Positions 1 to 9,465 of a stretch of DNA of 64,000 bases are shown one piece after another. The number at the start of each line of letters is the position of its first letter. Position 1 is the stretch's first letter. This DNA is from Bathynomus jamesi. Its lineage: Eukaryota; Arthropoda; Malacostraca; Isopoda; Cirolanidae. The notes beneath the pieces were generated by a model, which had not been told where the DNA came from, searched no databases, and saw only the letters and a program-made list of their open reading frames with translations. A program made the position numbers and the translations under genes. The DNA is taken from contig JAJOZX010012286.1 of assembly GCA_023014485.1 (NCBI GenBank), positions 1-64,000 of the forward strand. The letters run 5' to 3'.

Positions 1-1634
1 GTGAGAAGACTGTGTACTCTTTTAACGGTTGCTGGTGGCATGGATGCCCCCGTCCTGAGTGTGGAATCACCGGAGATATCCACGGTAGATCTCCTGCCGA
101 CTGCCGTGCGTGGACGCGCACCCGTGATCAATTATAGGTACCGGTTCACACACAGAATCTTGTGGGAGCATGAATATGATGCACGGATGGAAACCGATGA
201 GCAGTATCGTGAGGAGATAAGAGCCATCAAACATTCAATGGTACTGGATCCTCTCAAATGCGGTGATAGCTTGTTCGGTGGACGCACAAATCCCTTCAAG
301 CTCTACTTTCCACCTACGGAGGGCGTGAAACTTCACTACTACGACTTCTGTTCTTTATACCCATACGTGATGAGAACAACCCGTACCCCGTGCGCGCTCC
401 TGAAAAAATAGTGGGGCTAACCTGCCCTCCATCTGTGAATTTTCAAGAAATTTGAGTGATCGCTACTTTGGGCTCTCTTTCGTAGACGTGCTCGCCCCTC
501 GCGAATTATGGATGCCGATCTTACCCTTCGTCATTGACCATAAGCTCATGTTTCCCCTGTGCTTGAAGTGTGCGGAAGAGAATAACGGTAATTGTAACCA
601 TACACCCCACCAGCGTAAGATCAGAGGCGTATATACAAGTCCTGAGCTGTCCCTAGCCGTACGCCATGGGTATAAAATACTAAAGATACATGAGATTTGG
701 AGGTTTCAGAAGCTACCCAACCTTTTTACACCGTATATAAACGCATTTTTGAAGAATAAGGTTGAGGCATCAGGGTATCCGCGAGGAGTTGACACCGAAG
801 ATGAAAAGTCTGTCTATATTCAACGTTACCGGGACCACGAAGGTATACAACTTGATCGCGCCCAAATTGTAAAGAATCCTGGGAAGCGCTTTAGTTCAAA
901 GTTGTGTCTGAACAGTCTATGGGGAAAATTTGCACAGAATATTGGCAAGGAAAACGTTCATTTGGCACAAAGTTATAGCGAAGTCTGGGATTATGCAACG
1001 CACCCAATAAAGAAGTCATGGAAATCGTGAATGTAGGTAATACTTACATAATAAAGTACAACAACACTATATTGGCCACAGATACCTCAAGGGTTACAAA
1101 CATTCCTGTAGCCAGCTTCACAACAGCCTACGCCCGCATCAAACTTTGGGGTCTATTGCATTCTCTTGGCAGAGAGTCTTGTATGCCGATACAGATAGCG
1201 TGATATTCACAGCGATGGAGGGTGAATACATGCCTGCTATTGGTAAATTTCTCGGCGAGCTCACTGATAAGATCAAGGATGAGTATGGGGACAACGCATA
1301 CGCTGACTCTTTTGTCTCAACAGGACCTAAAAGTATGGGGTACAGGTAAGGATAGGGAATGAAACGAAATATATCGTGAAGGCAAAAGGTATCACGCTTA
1401 TCCAAGCGAATCGACATGTCGTTAACTTTGATTCGCTGAAGGATCTAGTGTGTTTGGACGATGATGAGGGCGAACGGCCTACCCAACTAATTGTAGGCAC
1501 CCACAATTTTCGAGCGCAGAAACGGGTGTGTGAAGGAACTTAGGGGTACGAAAGTGTGTCGTAACACCTACAGGAAACGTTACCAGTTACCTGGTAACTA
1601 TGACACCGTACCCTTTGGTTACCATAATCTTTGA
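1..1634 (+). pseudogene. Polinton protein-primed DNA polymerase B, C-terminal half (unit 1)
   Basis: This is the carboxyl half of a family B, protein-primed DNA polymerase of the Polinton/Maverick type, which replicates the element. It aligns base for base with 15,200-16,838. Visible motifs are polymerase motif A (YYDFCSLYP, near 340-365), motif B (LCLNSLWGKF, near 900-935) and motif C (YADTDS, near 1175-1200). The terminal PFGY motif typical of these enzymes lies just before the stop at 1632-1634. The reading frame is broken at several places: near 130, 143, 371, 450, 996, 1165, 1333 and 1540. Most are single-base losses not shared with the second copy. The 5' end lies outside the window. 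Family assignment is firm; activity is unlikely as the sequence stands. Confidence 0.9.
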
Positions 1635-1956
1635 TGGGTCTAATGCTAACTTATTCGTCACACGTATTTGTAACATAATATGTATTGTGAACATTCTTTT
1701 ATGTGCCGATTGTTAACTTATTTATTGCACGTGTTTCTAATATATACATGCTGGTTATTTCGTTTATTAAATAAATCGTGCATCGACTTGTGTTTCACTT
1801 TCCGTGTGTGCGTGTGTACAGTAAAGTTATGCCCCGCCCACTGTAAGACGGGACGTGATTCGCCCCGTAGCCTGAGCAGACCTCTGTCCCCGCGTTCTCA
1901 GTTGACCTCTGCATACCCTTGTGCTGAGACGTGTATTCTCTCCCGCGTAGAAGAAA
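1635..1956 (+). other. Spacer between polymerase and unknown gene X (unit 1)
   Basis: AT-rich spacer with a polyadenylation-type hexamer AATAAA at 1770-1775, suitable for ending the polymerase transcript. The last 100 bases before the ATG at 1957 are GC-rich and may be the leader or promoter of the next gene. No TATA box is obvious. The same spacer recurs at 16,839-17,162 (AATAAA at 16,976-16,981) and 22,982-23,302. Confidence 0.5.
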
Positions 1957-2469
1957 ATGGCCACCTTTAATATCGCGTGTTCAACATTTATGAAGGGGTA
2001 TTCGGTAAAGGGCGTAGATGTAGTGGACACTGAAAAACTCCCTATCCCAGCCTCCTTTGACTATTTTAAGGAAGCATTGAATCGTGCGAAAGGTCAGGCT
2101 ATTCAAATACTCTACGGATATCCTGGCGAGGGGGTTGTAGGATTTCGCAGTACAGACGATGTACTGAAGTATGTTGTAGAACTAAGCTTTATAAAGTCTC
2201 ACATATACCGTGAAGTAAAAGAAACCGCGTGCAGAAGAGAAGCAGCAGATATGGATAGTGAGCCTTGTGGATGAGTGGTGTGATAAACGGTATTATATCA
2301 TGCTACACCATGTCGATTACTCATACCCTACGATTGAAAATGTGAATCTCGTTATCATGGACAATCTTAAGTATTTTTTACCACTACATTAATATATATC
2401 ATGATGAGGTTTGTAGTGAGGTTGTGGCTAAAGTGTTATGCGAGTTTTTAACAGATTTTAGAGATGAGT
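1957..2469 (+). pseudogene. Unknown Polinton gene X, truncated at duplication junction (unit 1)
   Basis: A protein of about 200 residues that I do not recognise starts at an ATG in good context (GAAAATGGCC) about 320 bases after the polymerase stop. It begins MATFNIACSTF and has no obvious signal peptide or transmembrane segment. Further along it has a stretch rich in Tyr, His and Asp (around MLHHVDY). The frame breaks near 2222 and near 2375. After residue context DFRDE the sequence switches abruptly, at 2469/2470, to a hAT transposase fragment. The third copy (23,303-23,853) reads through this point to its own stop, so here the gene is cut by the tandem-duplication junction. The function is not known; position suggests a Polinton accessory gene. 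Confidence 0.6.
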
Positions 2470-3444
2470 GCTTAAGAGCATTGAGGCTGTGCGATACCAG
2501 AGCCACAACATCAGAGAGGCCCTGTTGGAAGTCAGAAACAATGCCACAGATGCCATAGCCAGGACTGAAGCACAAGAACTTGCGGAGGAGGTAGGGTATA
2601 TCGCTTTCAGATTTGCACAGTAGTATGGTATGACATTCTTCATGCAGTTAACCATGTGAGCAAACTTCTGCAATCTTCTACAATGCAGTTTGATGTGGCA
2701 GTCAACCTCCTCACAAAACAAAAGACTCACTCCCCAGCCACAGAAACACAGGTTTTTTGCAGCACAAGTCGTAGCTAGGGACATATTTGAGGAAATGAAT
2801 GTGGAGACTGTGCTGAAGGAGAAGAGGCTCAGATCCACAAAACAGCATTTTCCTTACGAAGCTCCTGACGAACCATTTACAGAAGCCTTAAAGAGGCTGG
2901 AAGTCAAATTTTTCAATGGTGGTGGATTGTGGCATCGCCCATCGGGTCAATAAATGAGAGATTCAAAACATTAGATGATGTGAAGAAATATTTTGGGGTT
3001 CTCCAAAACTTCAGCACAATGAACAAGGAAGACTTGCCATGCAAGTGTGAAAAACTCTCTAAGATACTGAGCTCTGGAGCAGACTCTGACATTGATGGAA
3101 GAGAACTGGCCCTCGAAATTAAGAACTTGCCGACTTTACCTTCATACAACATGACTGCATTGGAACTTCTCTCCTTCATTCATCAGAAGCAACTGGAGGA
3201 ACTATACCCCAGTCTCTGGGTTGCACTAAGAATTGCCTGCACTCTACCTGTGACAGTAGCGTCAACCAAGAGGAGCTTCTTTAAGACGAAGCTAATCAAG
3301 AACTACTTCAGGTCATCAATGGGTCAGGATCGCCTCAGTGGCCTTGGCATCATAAGCATCAACCAGGACGTTGGCAGGGAGATTTCATATGATGATGTTA
3401 TTGATGATTTCATCCAGAAAAAATCTAGGAGGCAAAAATTTTAA
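2470..3444 (+). pseudogene. hAT-type (ZMYM1-like) transposase, C-terminal part (unit 1)
   Basis: The translation resembles the carboxyl part of hAT-superfamily transposases of the kind annotated as zinc finger MYM-type protein 1-like. It has a helical stretch with VSKLLQSSTMQFDVAVNLLT, then a YEA(P)DEP segment. The dimerisation region contains YPSLWVALRIA, TLPVTVAST(K)RSF and LIKNYFRSSMGQDRLSGLG. The first part starts directly at the Polinton junction, so the amino-terminal BED or zinc-finger and first catalytic parts are absent. Frames shift near 2600, 2760 and 2925; the longest open stretch is 2929-3444. The copy at 17,675-18,673 is more intact. It is not a functional transposase gene. Confidence 0.8.
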
Positions 3445-3727
3445 AGATACAAACTGTTCTGTATAACTGTTAGCTACGACAAAGTGCGAGTGTTACACCG
3501 GTCTGCGTGAAAATCGATTTCTTTATTTTGAGTTGTGATTCTCTAGCAGTTCGCTGCGCTGAATTAAAAAATGCTACCAGTTTTTTCTATCACCCACAGT
3601 TTAAAGTTATTAGCAAAACAATTTTGGGGCGTTTTGTAATTTTTTACATTTTTTATCTTTAATTAATTTCGTTTTTTCATATTTTTCAGAGAGATAATTC
3701 TAACATTACGTCTTTAAAATTTTAATA
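3445..3727. other. AT-rich spacer after the hAT fragment
   Basis: No gene seen. The stretch is T-rich and may contain the 3' end of the hAT element and the upstream region of the next gene. No clear 8-bp target duplication or terminal repeat was found. It is repeated at 18,674-18,935. Confidence 0.4.
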
Positions 3728-5391
3728 ATGGCTTCTAGAGGATGTACCCATAGTCCAGACATATTTTGTTATATTTGTGGTCGTATGTTGTAAAACAAAG
3801 GACAAATGTAACGACCTTCATTAAGAGAGCTTATCATGCTTATTTTGGAATTAAATTAGGAGATCAAGACAAAAGTTTGGCTCCACACAAGGTTTGTCTT
3901 ACGTGTGTTGCGGCACTAAGGAATTGGAGCAAAGGTAAAAAGGAAAGTTTGCCATTTGGGATCCCTATGGTATGGCGCGAACCTAGAAACCATAACGACG
4001 ACTGCTACTTCTGTTCTTGCAATGTTAAAGGTTATAATGCAAAGAATAAAGAGAGCTTCAATACCCAAGTCTTCCATCTGCAATAAGGCCGGTACCCCAT
4101 GATCCAGAAGTTCCTATACCCCGCCCACCCGAGAGTCTGGATCAATACAATTCAGATTCTGATTCAGTTCCAAATCCAGACAATGATGATGTTTATGAAC
4201 AGCCAACAACTGACCGAGATCCTCCTAAACCATTAACCCAAGCCGAACTAAATGACTTAGTGAGGGATTTCAATCTGCCTAAGGACTCTGCAGAACTTTT
4301 GGGGTCTAGATTGCAGGAGAACAATTTATTGGCATCCAATACATACTTCGCTTGGTACAGAAATCGTGAGAAAGACTTCGTGCCTTTTTTCGAAGAAGAT
4401 GGTCCCTTGGTATTTTGCAAGGACATCACAGGATTAGTGTGCAAGCTAGGCATCGAATACCAAACCAGTGACTGGGGGTTGTTTATAGGTTCTTCTAAAA
4501 CCAGTCTAAAAGGAGTGTTACTGCACAACGGTAACAAATATGCATCAATCCCAGTGGCCCATTCTACTCATTTAAAAGAGATCTATGATAACATGAAACT
4601 GCTTCTGGAAAAAATTCAGTATCAAAATCACAGATGGATATTGTGTGGGGATCTCAACGTCCTTTGCATGTTACTTCGGCAGCAATCAGGATAGAGTAAG
4701 ATGCCATGTTTCATCTGCGAATGGGATAGTCGAGCACGTGACCAGCACTGGAAGAGGAAAACTTGGCCTCCTAGAGAGAATCTTACCCCAGGATAAAAAG
4801 AACATTTTACATGAACATCTAGTTGTACCAAATAAAACCCTCCTACCACCCTTGAACATTAAGTTAGGCTTGATGAAGCAGTATGTCAAGGCATTGAATA
4901 GAGAAGGTGTGTTTCAAGTACATTTGTTCAAAATATCCAAAGATTAGCTACGAGAAAATAAAGGAAGGTGTTTTTATAGGTCCGCAGATTAGAAAGTTAT
5001 TGACAGACGATCATTTCCTGAACACAATGACCAATAAAGAAAAAGAAGCATGCTTGGTTTCAAAGATGTTGAAAACTTCTTGGGAAACTACAAAAGCCAA
5101 AATTATGAAAGACTGGTGGAAAATATGCTTAAAAAGTTTTGCGCCTTAGGCTGCAACATGAGCCTGAAAGTTCACTTCTTATTTTCGCATCTTGACCGTT
5201 TTCCCGAAAATCTCGGAGATGTCAGTGAGGAGCAAGGGGAACGATTTCACCAGGACATCAAAACCATGGAAAGAAGATATCAAGGAAGATGGCATATAAA
5301 TATGATGGCGGATTACTGCTTGTGTCTGCAACGAGATCAGCCTAACGCACAACATAAGAAAACATCAAAGAAGCACCGGTTTAGTCATTAG
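3728..5391 (+). pseudogene. Unknown repetitive cysteine-containing protein (unit 1)
   Basis: This is a gene of about 550 codons. It starts at the ATG at 3728 with CTHSPDIFCYICG, then shows HKVCLTCV and CYFCSC, so the amino end carries several Cys pairs that could bind zinc. An acidic, proline-rich linker follows, then a long conserved region ending SKKHRFSH. I associate this protein with a multicopy arthropod family of unknown function; it is not a transposase type I can name. The frame shifts near 3768, just after CYICG, and that break is also present in the second copy, so it predates the duplication. Other breaks near 4060, 4680, 4800, 4910 and 5050 are mostly private to this copy. Confidence 0.6.
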
Positions 5392-5935
5392 TCAGATCTA
5401 CCTTCGTACTCTTAAGTCTTTGGAATAAGTCCTGAAATGTTTGCAAGTAAAGAAGGTAAATATATTTTGTTTCTTTCAGTTATTTTTTTATTCTTTCATA
5501 AACAAGCAATATGCTTGTCCAAGAGCTAGGAGCTATTTAATTCTGCTTTAATTAGGTTTTATTCTATCACCTAAAGATTTCGTGCTACAAGGGGTGTTGT
5601 AATACCTCATCTGTCCCCAAATGTTAACCACACATTGATGGGAGGGGAGAGAGTATTTTGCTGGAAACGGGACTGGTGGTTATATATATTTACCCTACAT
5701 TATTATGTAAGTGTTACTGTAGTCTATAACAACAAAATTTATGGTTTAGCATGTGCAATCCAATGTTGGTCTCGATAAGATGGTTCACATTTGAGGATAA
5801 ATGGGAGATTTATGACACACCCTGTAGTAAGAAAACCATACGTGATAGGGAAAAACTAACTATATTTTTTAGATCAGCGCACTCAAATTATAGAGAATCA
5901 CCAACTAGTTTGTAAAAATCGATCGACAAGTTTTC
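5392..5935. other. Non-coding flank between unknown gene and Penelope fragment
   Basis: AT-rich sequence without recognisable coding potential. It probably holds the 3' end of the preceding gene. It is repeated almost identically at 20,605-21,140. Confidence 0.5.
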
Positions 5936-6056
5936 AAATGTGTACTGGTGTTATTATTCACACGATAGAAGGTTCGTTTTGCCTTGTTAAGACAAGATTC
6001 CATACACGCAGGTGGGTAGCACAGATCACTTCCAATACCGTTGATTTTTCCAATTC
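5936..6056 (-). mobile_element. Penelope-like element fragment left of the Polinton (unit 1)
   Basis: The minus-strand sequence matches the end of the Penelope reverse transcriptase region found intact at 40,975-41,085. It stops exactly at GGCATC, where the Polinton begins, and the matching continuation (GATGTATTCCGG) resumes at 26,487. The Penelope element is therefore the insertion target of the Polinton. Confidence 0.8.
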
Positions 6057-6062
6057 GGCATC
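6057..6062. repeat. Polinton target-site duplication, left (GGCATC)
   Basis: GGCATC occurs here, at 21,267-21,272 before the duplicated left end, and at 26,481-26,486 after the right end. Six bases is the known target duplication length of Polintons. The intact Penelope copy at 41,080-41,085 has a single GGCATC at the same place, acting as an empty site. Confidence 0.85.
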
Positions 6063-6880
6063 AGTAGTATGCCCGCAAAAGGGGAGACTGTAGAAATGTT
6101 GCAAGAGTGCCACCCCACCCCCTTTGTTGCAAGAGTGCCCCCACCCCCTTTGTTGCAAGAGTGCCCCCCCACCCCTTTTGTTGCAAGAGTGCCCCCACCC
6201 CTTTTGTTGCAAGAGTGCCACCCCACCCCCTTTGTTGCAAGAGTGCCCCCCACCCTTTTGGTGCAAGAGTGCCCCCCCACCCCCGTTGGTACAACCTCCC
6301 CTTTGTTGCAAAAAAAAAGAGAGAGAGAGAGAGAGTACAGGCCTTTGTGGCCAACCCAAAATGGGGTTGCAAAGGGCATGCAACTTGGAGGCGGAGTTCT
6401 CCCCCAAGCTATTCCCCCCAAAGGGCCAGAAAGAAAAGAGAGAGAGAGAGACAGGAAGAAGAGTGCCAATCTTTGTTGCCAACCCAAAATGGGGTTGCAA
6501 GGGGGATGCAACTTGGAGGCGGAGTTCTCCCCCAAGCTATTCCCCCCAAAGGGGCAGAAAGGAAGAGATAGCAAGAGAGGAAGAGAGAAAGAGGGGTATG
6601 TAACTTGGAGGCGGAGTTCTCCCCCAAGCTGAACCTCCCCAAAGGGGTATACCTAACCTAAGAGGCCTCTATGGGAGGGAAGGGGTTTCCTCATCACCCA
6701 AAGGGCCATTAAAAAGAAAGGACCAGAGGTCCTTGCTCGGGCGGCTGCCCGAGCTCTTATGAGAGTCTTCTGCCATACACCGCCTTTTATAGAGTCCCAA
6801 ACAGCCAGTTGGCTGAGTTGCCAGATAGCGTCATGTATTTAATTCATCAGCCAATAGAAGGCTGAACTGCCAGTTTGCTT
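6063..6880 (+). repeat. Polinton terminal inverted repeat, left
   Basis: About 0.8 kb that recurs inverted at 25,790-26,480. In order it has the AGTAGT terminus and about eight copies of a 26-base C-rich repeat (CAAGAGTGCCCCCACCCC core, 6100-6300). A short (GA)n tract follows, then three copies of a segment containing GCAACTTGGAGGCGGAGTT. An inner part includes CAGCCAGTTGGCTGAGTTGC. Translated ORFs through the C-rich array are composition artefacts. The 21,273 copy is nearly identical but has only about three of the 26-base repeats. Confidence 0.8.
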
Positions 6881-6893
6881 TTCACACCATGCC

Positions 6894-7411
6894 AGACCTA
6901 CAGTTTAACGTGGAATCAGAAATACACCTCGGCAGGGAATGATTGCCATCTCTTTCACATCAACCCACCGAATTGCTCATTTTGACAAAGATTAAGGTTT
7001 TCACTCGCATTAGACCTACAGTTTAACATGGAATTAGAAATACATCTCGTCATGGAATGATTGCCATCTCTTTCACATCAACCCACCGAATTACTCATTT
7101 TGACAAAGATTAAGGTTTTCACACCACACTAGACCTACAGTTTAACATGGAATTAGAAATACACCTCGGCAGGAAATGATTGCCATCTCTTTAACATCAA
7201 CCCACCGAATTGCTCATTTTGAAAAAGATTAAGGTTTTCACACCACACTAGACCTACAGTTTAACATGGAATTAGAAATACACCTCGACAGGGAATGATT
7301 GACATCTCTTTCACATCAAAACCCCGAATTGCTCATTTTGACAAAGATTAAGGTTTTCACCCGCATTAGACCTACAGTTTAACATGGAATCAGAAATACA
7401 TCTCGTCAGAA
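6894..7411 (+). repeat. 118-119 bp subterminal tandem repeat, about 4.4 copies
   Basis: Units start at 6894, 7012, 7131, 7250 and 7368 with AGACCTACAGTTTAAC. Each has an ATG followed by a short open frame ending within the unit. The array abuts the ORF at 7413, whose start region resembles the repeat, so the array appears to be repeated copies of that gene's 5' end. The related array at 21,907-22,306 has fewer units. Confidence 0.8.
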
Positions 7412-7412
7412 A

Positions 7413-7616
7413 ATGAATGCTCACGCTTTCGCATCATCTCACCGAAAAGAGTTCATTGTTGAGGACCCCAACATACAGTGGACAGATACAGGTGAGATCA
7501 TTGTGGAAATAAAAAAAATTCTCGAGATTCCGGTATACCCGTTTGATCGTGTATTTCCTACAAAGGGTATGAAGCTCCACCCAGGTTTTGACGGCAGTGT
7601 GCCAATCACCGTCTAG
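7413..7616 (+). pseudogene. Fragment related to the Polinton integrase-adjacent protein
   Basis: A 67-codon frame contains EDPNIQWTDTGEIIV, close to EDPIIQWGDTGEVIV in the integrase-adjacent protein at 13,466-13,783 on the other strand. Only this core matches; the remainder (VYPFDRVFPTKGMKLHPGF) is unrelated to that gene. It could be a diverged paralogue fused to other sequence, or a small accessory gene. It is repeated at 22,310-22,513 with a short T-tract difference. Confidence 0.5.
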
Positions 7617-7757
7617 GAATACTTGAAATAGCTTGTTTTTCAACATGCATATGCCTAAACCGAAAACGACCGCCACAAGTCCTAAAACAACACCCCTATT
7701 CATGCAGGTCTCCAACAGGAAACAAGGCTCTCCGCTTGTAGACAGGGGCGTACCCAT

Positions 7758-7763
7758 TATAAA
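7758..7763 (+). promoter_or_regulatory. TATA-box-like element
   Basis: TATAAA followed by GC-rich sequence, about 57 bases upstream of the ATG at 7820. The spacing suits a TATA box with a short leader. The evidence is only motif and position. Confidence 0.4.
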
Positions 7764-7819
7764 TGGGGCACCTCGTCGTCTAGAGTCAGTTTCACGTTAC
7801 TTATTGCATCATACAAATC

Positions 7820-7978
7820 ATGGCTGAGCTTTACGATTCACCCGACCTTATTGGTGACAGTGATTATTACAACCAAGCCACACGCCTATTATTCAGTGCA
7901 ATAGACCAGAACAGACATTTCTCGTCACAGAACTTTGATGAAAATAATGGGGCGGGGGTCCAAACCCTCATTCAATAA
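7820..7978 (+). CDS. Small acidic ORF, candidate first exon of an unknown gene
   Basis: A 52-codon frame begins MAELYDSPDLIGDSDYY, lies behind a TATA-like box and ends at TAA 7976-7978. I do not recognise it. It could be a short accessory protein or a first exon joined to the exon-like segments at 8531 and 8879, but no donor in the phase required by those exons is obvious. It lies just inside the Polinton left end. Confidence that it is expressed is low. Confidence 0.35.
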   Translation: MAELYDSPDLIGDSDYYNQATRLLFSAIDQNRHFSSQNFDENNGAGVQTLIQ

Positions 7979-8090
7979 TCCTGTGAAATATATATATATA
8001 TCAGCTCTCGACAGTTTTTAATTTTAAATCTGTGTTCATTGTCTGTATTTCTCGTCAAATAACTGCGAAATAATTTCAATTTAACCTAAC

Positions 8091-8222
8091 CGTGGACAGG
8101 CTCTCTCAGCGAAAACAAATCTCGTTTATTTATTAGTTTTGATTAATACTATTTTCCCGAAACGTGTTCGCATCCAGCTTCACGACAATTATTTTAATTA
8201 CAGGACCGCATTTATTTGTTTA
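8091..8222 (+). repeat. Duplicated intron 3'-end segment, copy 1
   Basis: About 125 bases, including ACGACAATTATTTTAATTACAG followed by GACCGC, are repeated at 8408-8541. Both copies end in a splice-acceptor-like pyrimidine/AT run plus CAG. After the acceptor this copy diverges into AT-rich sequence, so its exon is lost. Confidence 0.65.
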
Positions 8223-8530
8223 TTATTACTAGTTTATAGCAACTAGCGGCTTATTTTTAATAAGAGCCCAGTAAATCCTGAATCTTGAGGACCAAATTAA
8301 ATAAAATAAATAGTCGAGCTTCAAAATTATTCATGTCATTGTAAAATTGTAAATTGTAAAAAGACTACGGTATTTATTTTAATTATTAATAAAGGTTGTT
8401 CAACTCAATTCAAGCGTGGTAGGTTCTCTCAACGCAAACAAATCTCGATTATTTATTAGTTTTGATTAAAACTATTTTTCCTGAAACGTGTTGTTCGCAT
8501 CCAGCTTCACGACAATTATTTTAATTACAG

Positions 8531-8635
8531 GACCGCCACAGAGCTAGACCGTGTTATAAACACTTTCGGCGAAAGGAGAGCGAGTGCATCGGCGAGCAAC
8601 CCACCCAGCGATCTCGAATTTGCAGACGAACTAAT
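8531..8635 (+). CDS. Candidate internal exon, module TELxxxIxTFGER (first)
   Basis: The segment is preceded by ATTACAG and followed by the donor-like GTGAGC. It is open in the frame that gives TATELDRVINTFGER, then an Ala/Ser-rich stretch, then PSDLEFADEL. Length is 105 bases. Skipping the donor, the frame ends at once in TGA (8637-8639). A homologous segment at 8879 reads DETELEEIIKTFGER, begins after TTTTACAG and has the matching phase. Repeated module, phase and splice sites together argue for a real gene, either of the Polinton or captured. The function is unknown. Confidence 0.45.
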
Positions 8636-8639
8636 GTGA

Positions 8640-8878
8640 GCGTTATCTTATAAAGAAGCCATAATTGCAAAGCATTTTCAGTTGAATAATTGAATAACCT
8701 TTATTACATATGATAAAAATAATTTGTTGGATTCTAAATATCGCTGCAATCTACTTTTTTCACTACTTTTCATCACTGTTTCCATATATATATATATATA
8801 TTTGGTAGATTTATAGAAACAAATGCAGTTTTAAGAAGTGCATTCGTTTTTAAAAGTAATTTTATCTTTATTTTACAG
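8640..8878 (+). other. Candidate intron between the two TFGER modules
   Basis: AT-rich sequence with an (AT)n tract near 8785-8802, running from the donor-like GTGAGC at 8636 to the acceptor TTTTACAG at 8871-8878. Nothing else is seen in it. Confidence 0.4.
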
Positions 8879-8960
8879 GGACGAAACGGAGTTAGAAGAG
8901 ATTATAAAAACTTTTGGAGAAAGGGTGGCAGCGCCCAATTCTTTATTGTTACAAATGTGT
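8879..8960 (+). CDS. Candidate exon, module TELxxxIxTFGER (second)
   Basis: After the acceptor at 8878 the open frame reads DETELEEIIKTFGER and then VAAPNS, homologous to the module at 8531. The frame stays open to 9074, but beyond about 8960 it runs antisense over the protease gene, so that part is probably not coding. The 3' boundary is uncertain. Confidence 0.4.
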
Positions 8961-9432
8961 ATATACAGATTTACACAATATAGGGCTTACAGGGGGTTGC
9001 AACATGTGGGAATTTTTTTTTATCTGTCTACATACATATTTATCGTTCATATTTGTGTCACACAAATCGAATAAATTTAAAAAATTCATAAATCCCTTCC
9101 CGCGAGACATATGCAAGAGAAACAAGATACAATATAGCCCACATGTTTCACTGTAAAGGCTTTGAAGTTGATATGGGGCCCAAATTACCTCAGGCACACG
9201 TAATTGCGCGATAAAATTTACGATTGTCGAGTCGTTCCATGGGGGAGCCCGAGTGAATCGAAGTAGTATAGTCTTTCTTAGTTTTAAAATAAAGAGCAAA
9301 CCAGTGAATTCCCTCGCCACCCACAATGTCGGTGTTAACGATTGCACCGTGCCAGCTTCTCGTGCTAGGTGGCATCAATATTTCATTCTTTGCAAAAACC
9401 CGATAAATTTGGAACGCGCGAAACAGTCACTT
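8952..9432 (-). pseudogene. Adenovirus-type (adenain-like) cysteine protease of the Polinton
   Basis: Two overlapping minus-strand frames together show the order of an adenain/Ulp1-type maturation protease. The upstream frame has VFAKNEI, then IVNTD and HWFALYF, which holds the catalytic His. In the other frame PPWNDSTIVNFI is followed by SETCGLYCILFLLHMSRGKG, with the nucleophile Cys in TCGLYC. An FDSLG-type motif sits between them in a third frame near 9250. At least two frameshifts (near 9240-9275) separate the parts. The family processes virion proteins. It lies just downstream of the capsid gene on the same strand, as expected. The motif match is good despite the breaks. Confidence 0.75.
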
Positions 9433-9465
9433 TTCACCACTCTCTTGAGGGTATTTGCGTCCATT

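Noticed and set aside
6026..6642. Several long ORFs on both strands (130-190 codons) in the Polinton terminus
   Set aside because: They translate a C-rich tandem array and GA tracts; all frames are open because of composition, and the same happens at 21,148-21,727 and 25,954-26,531.
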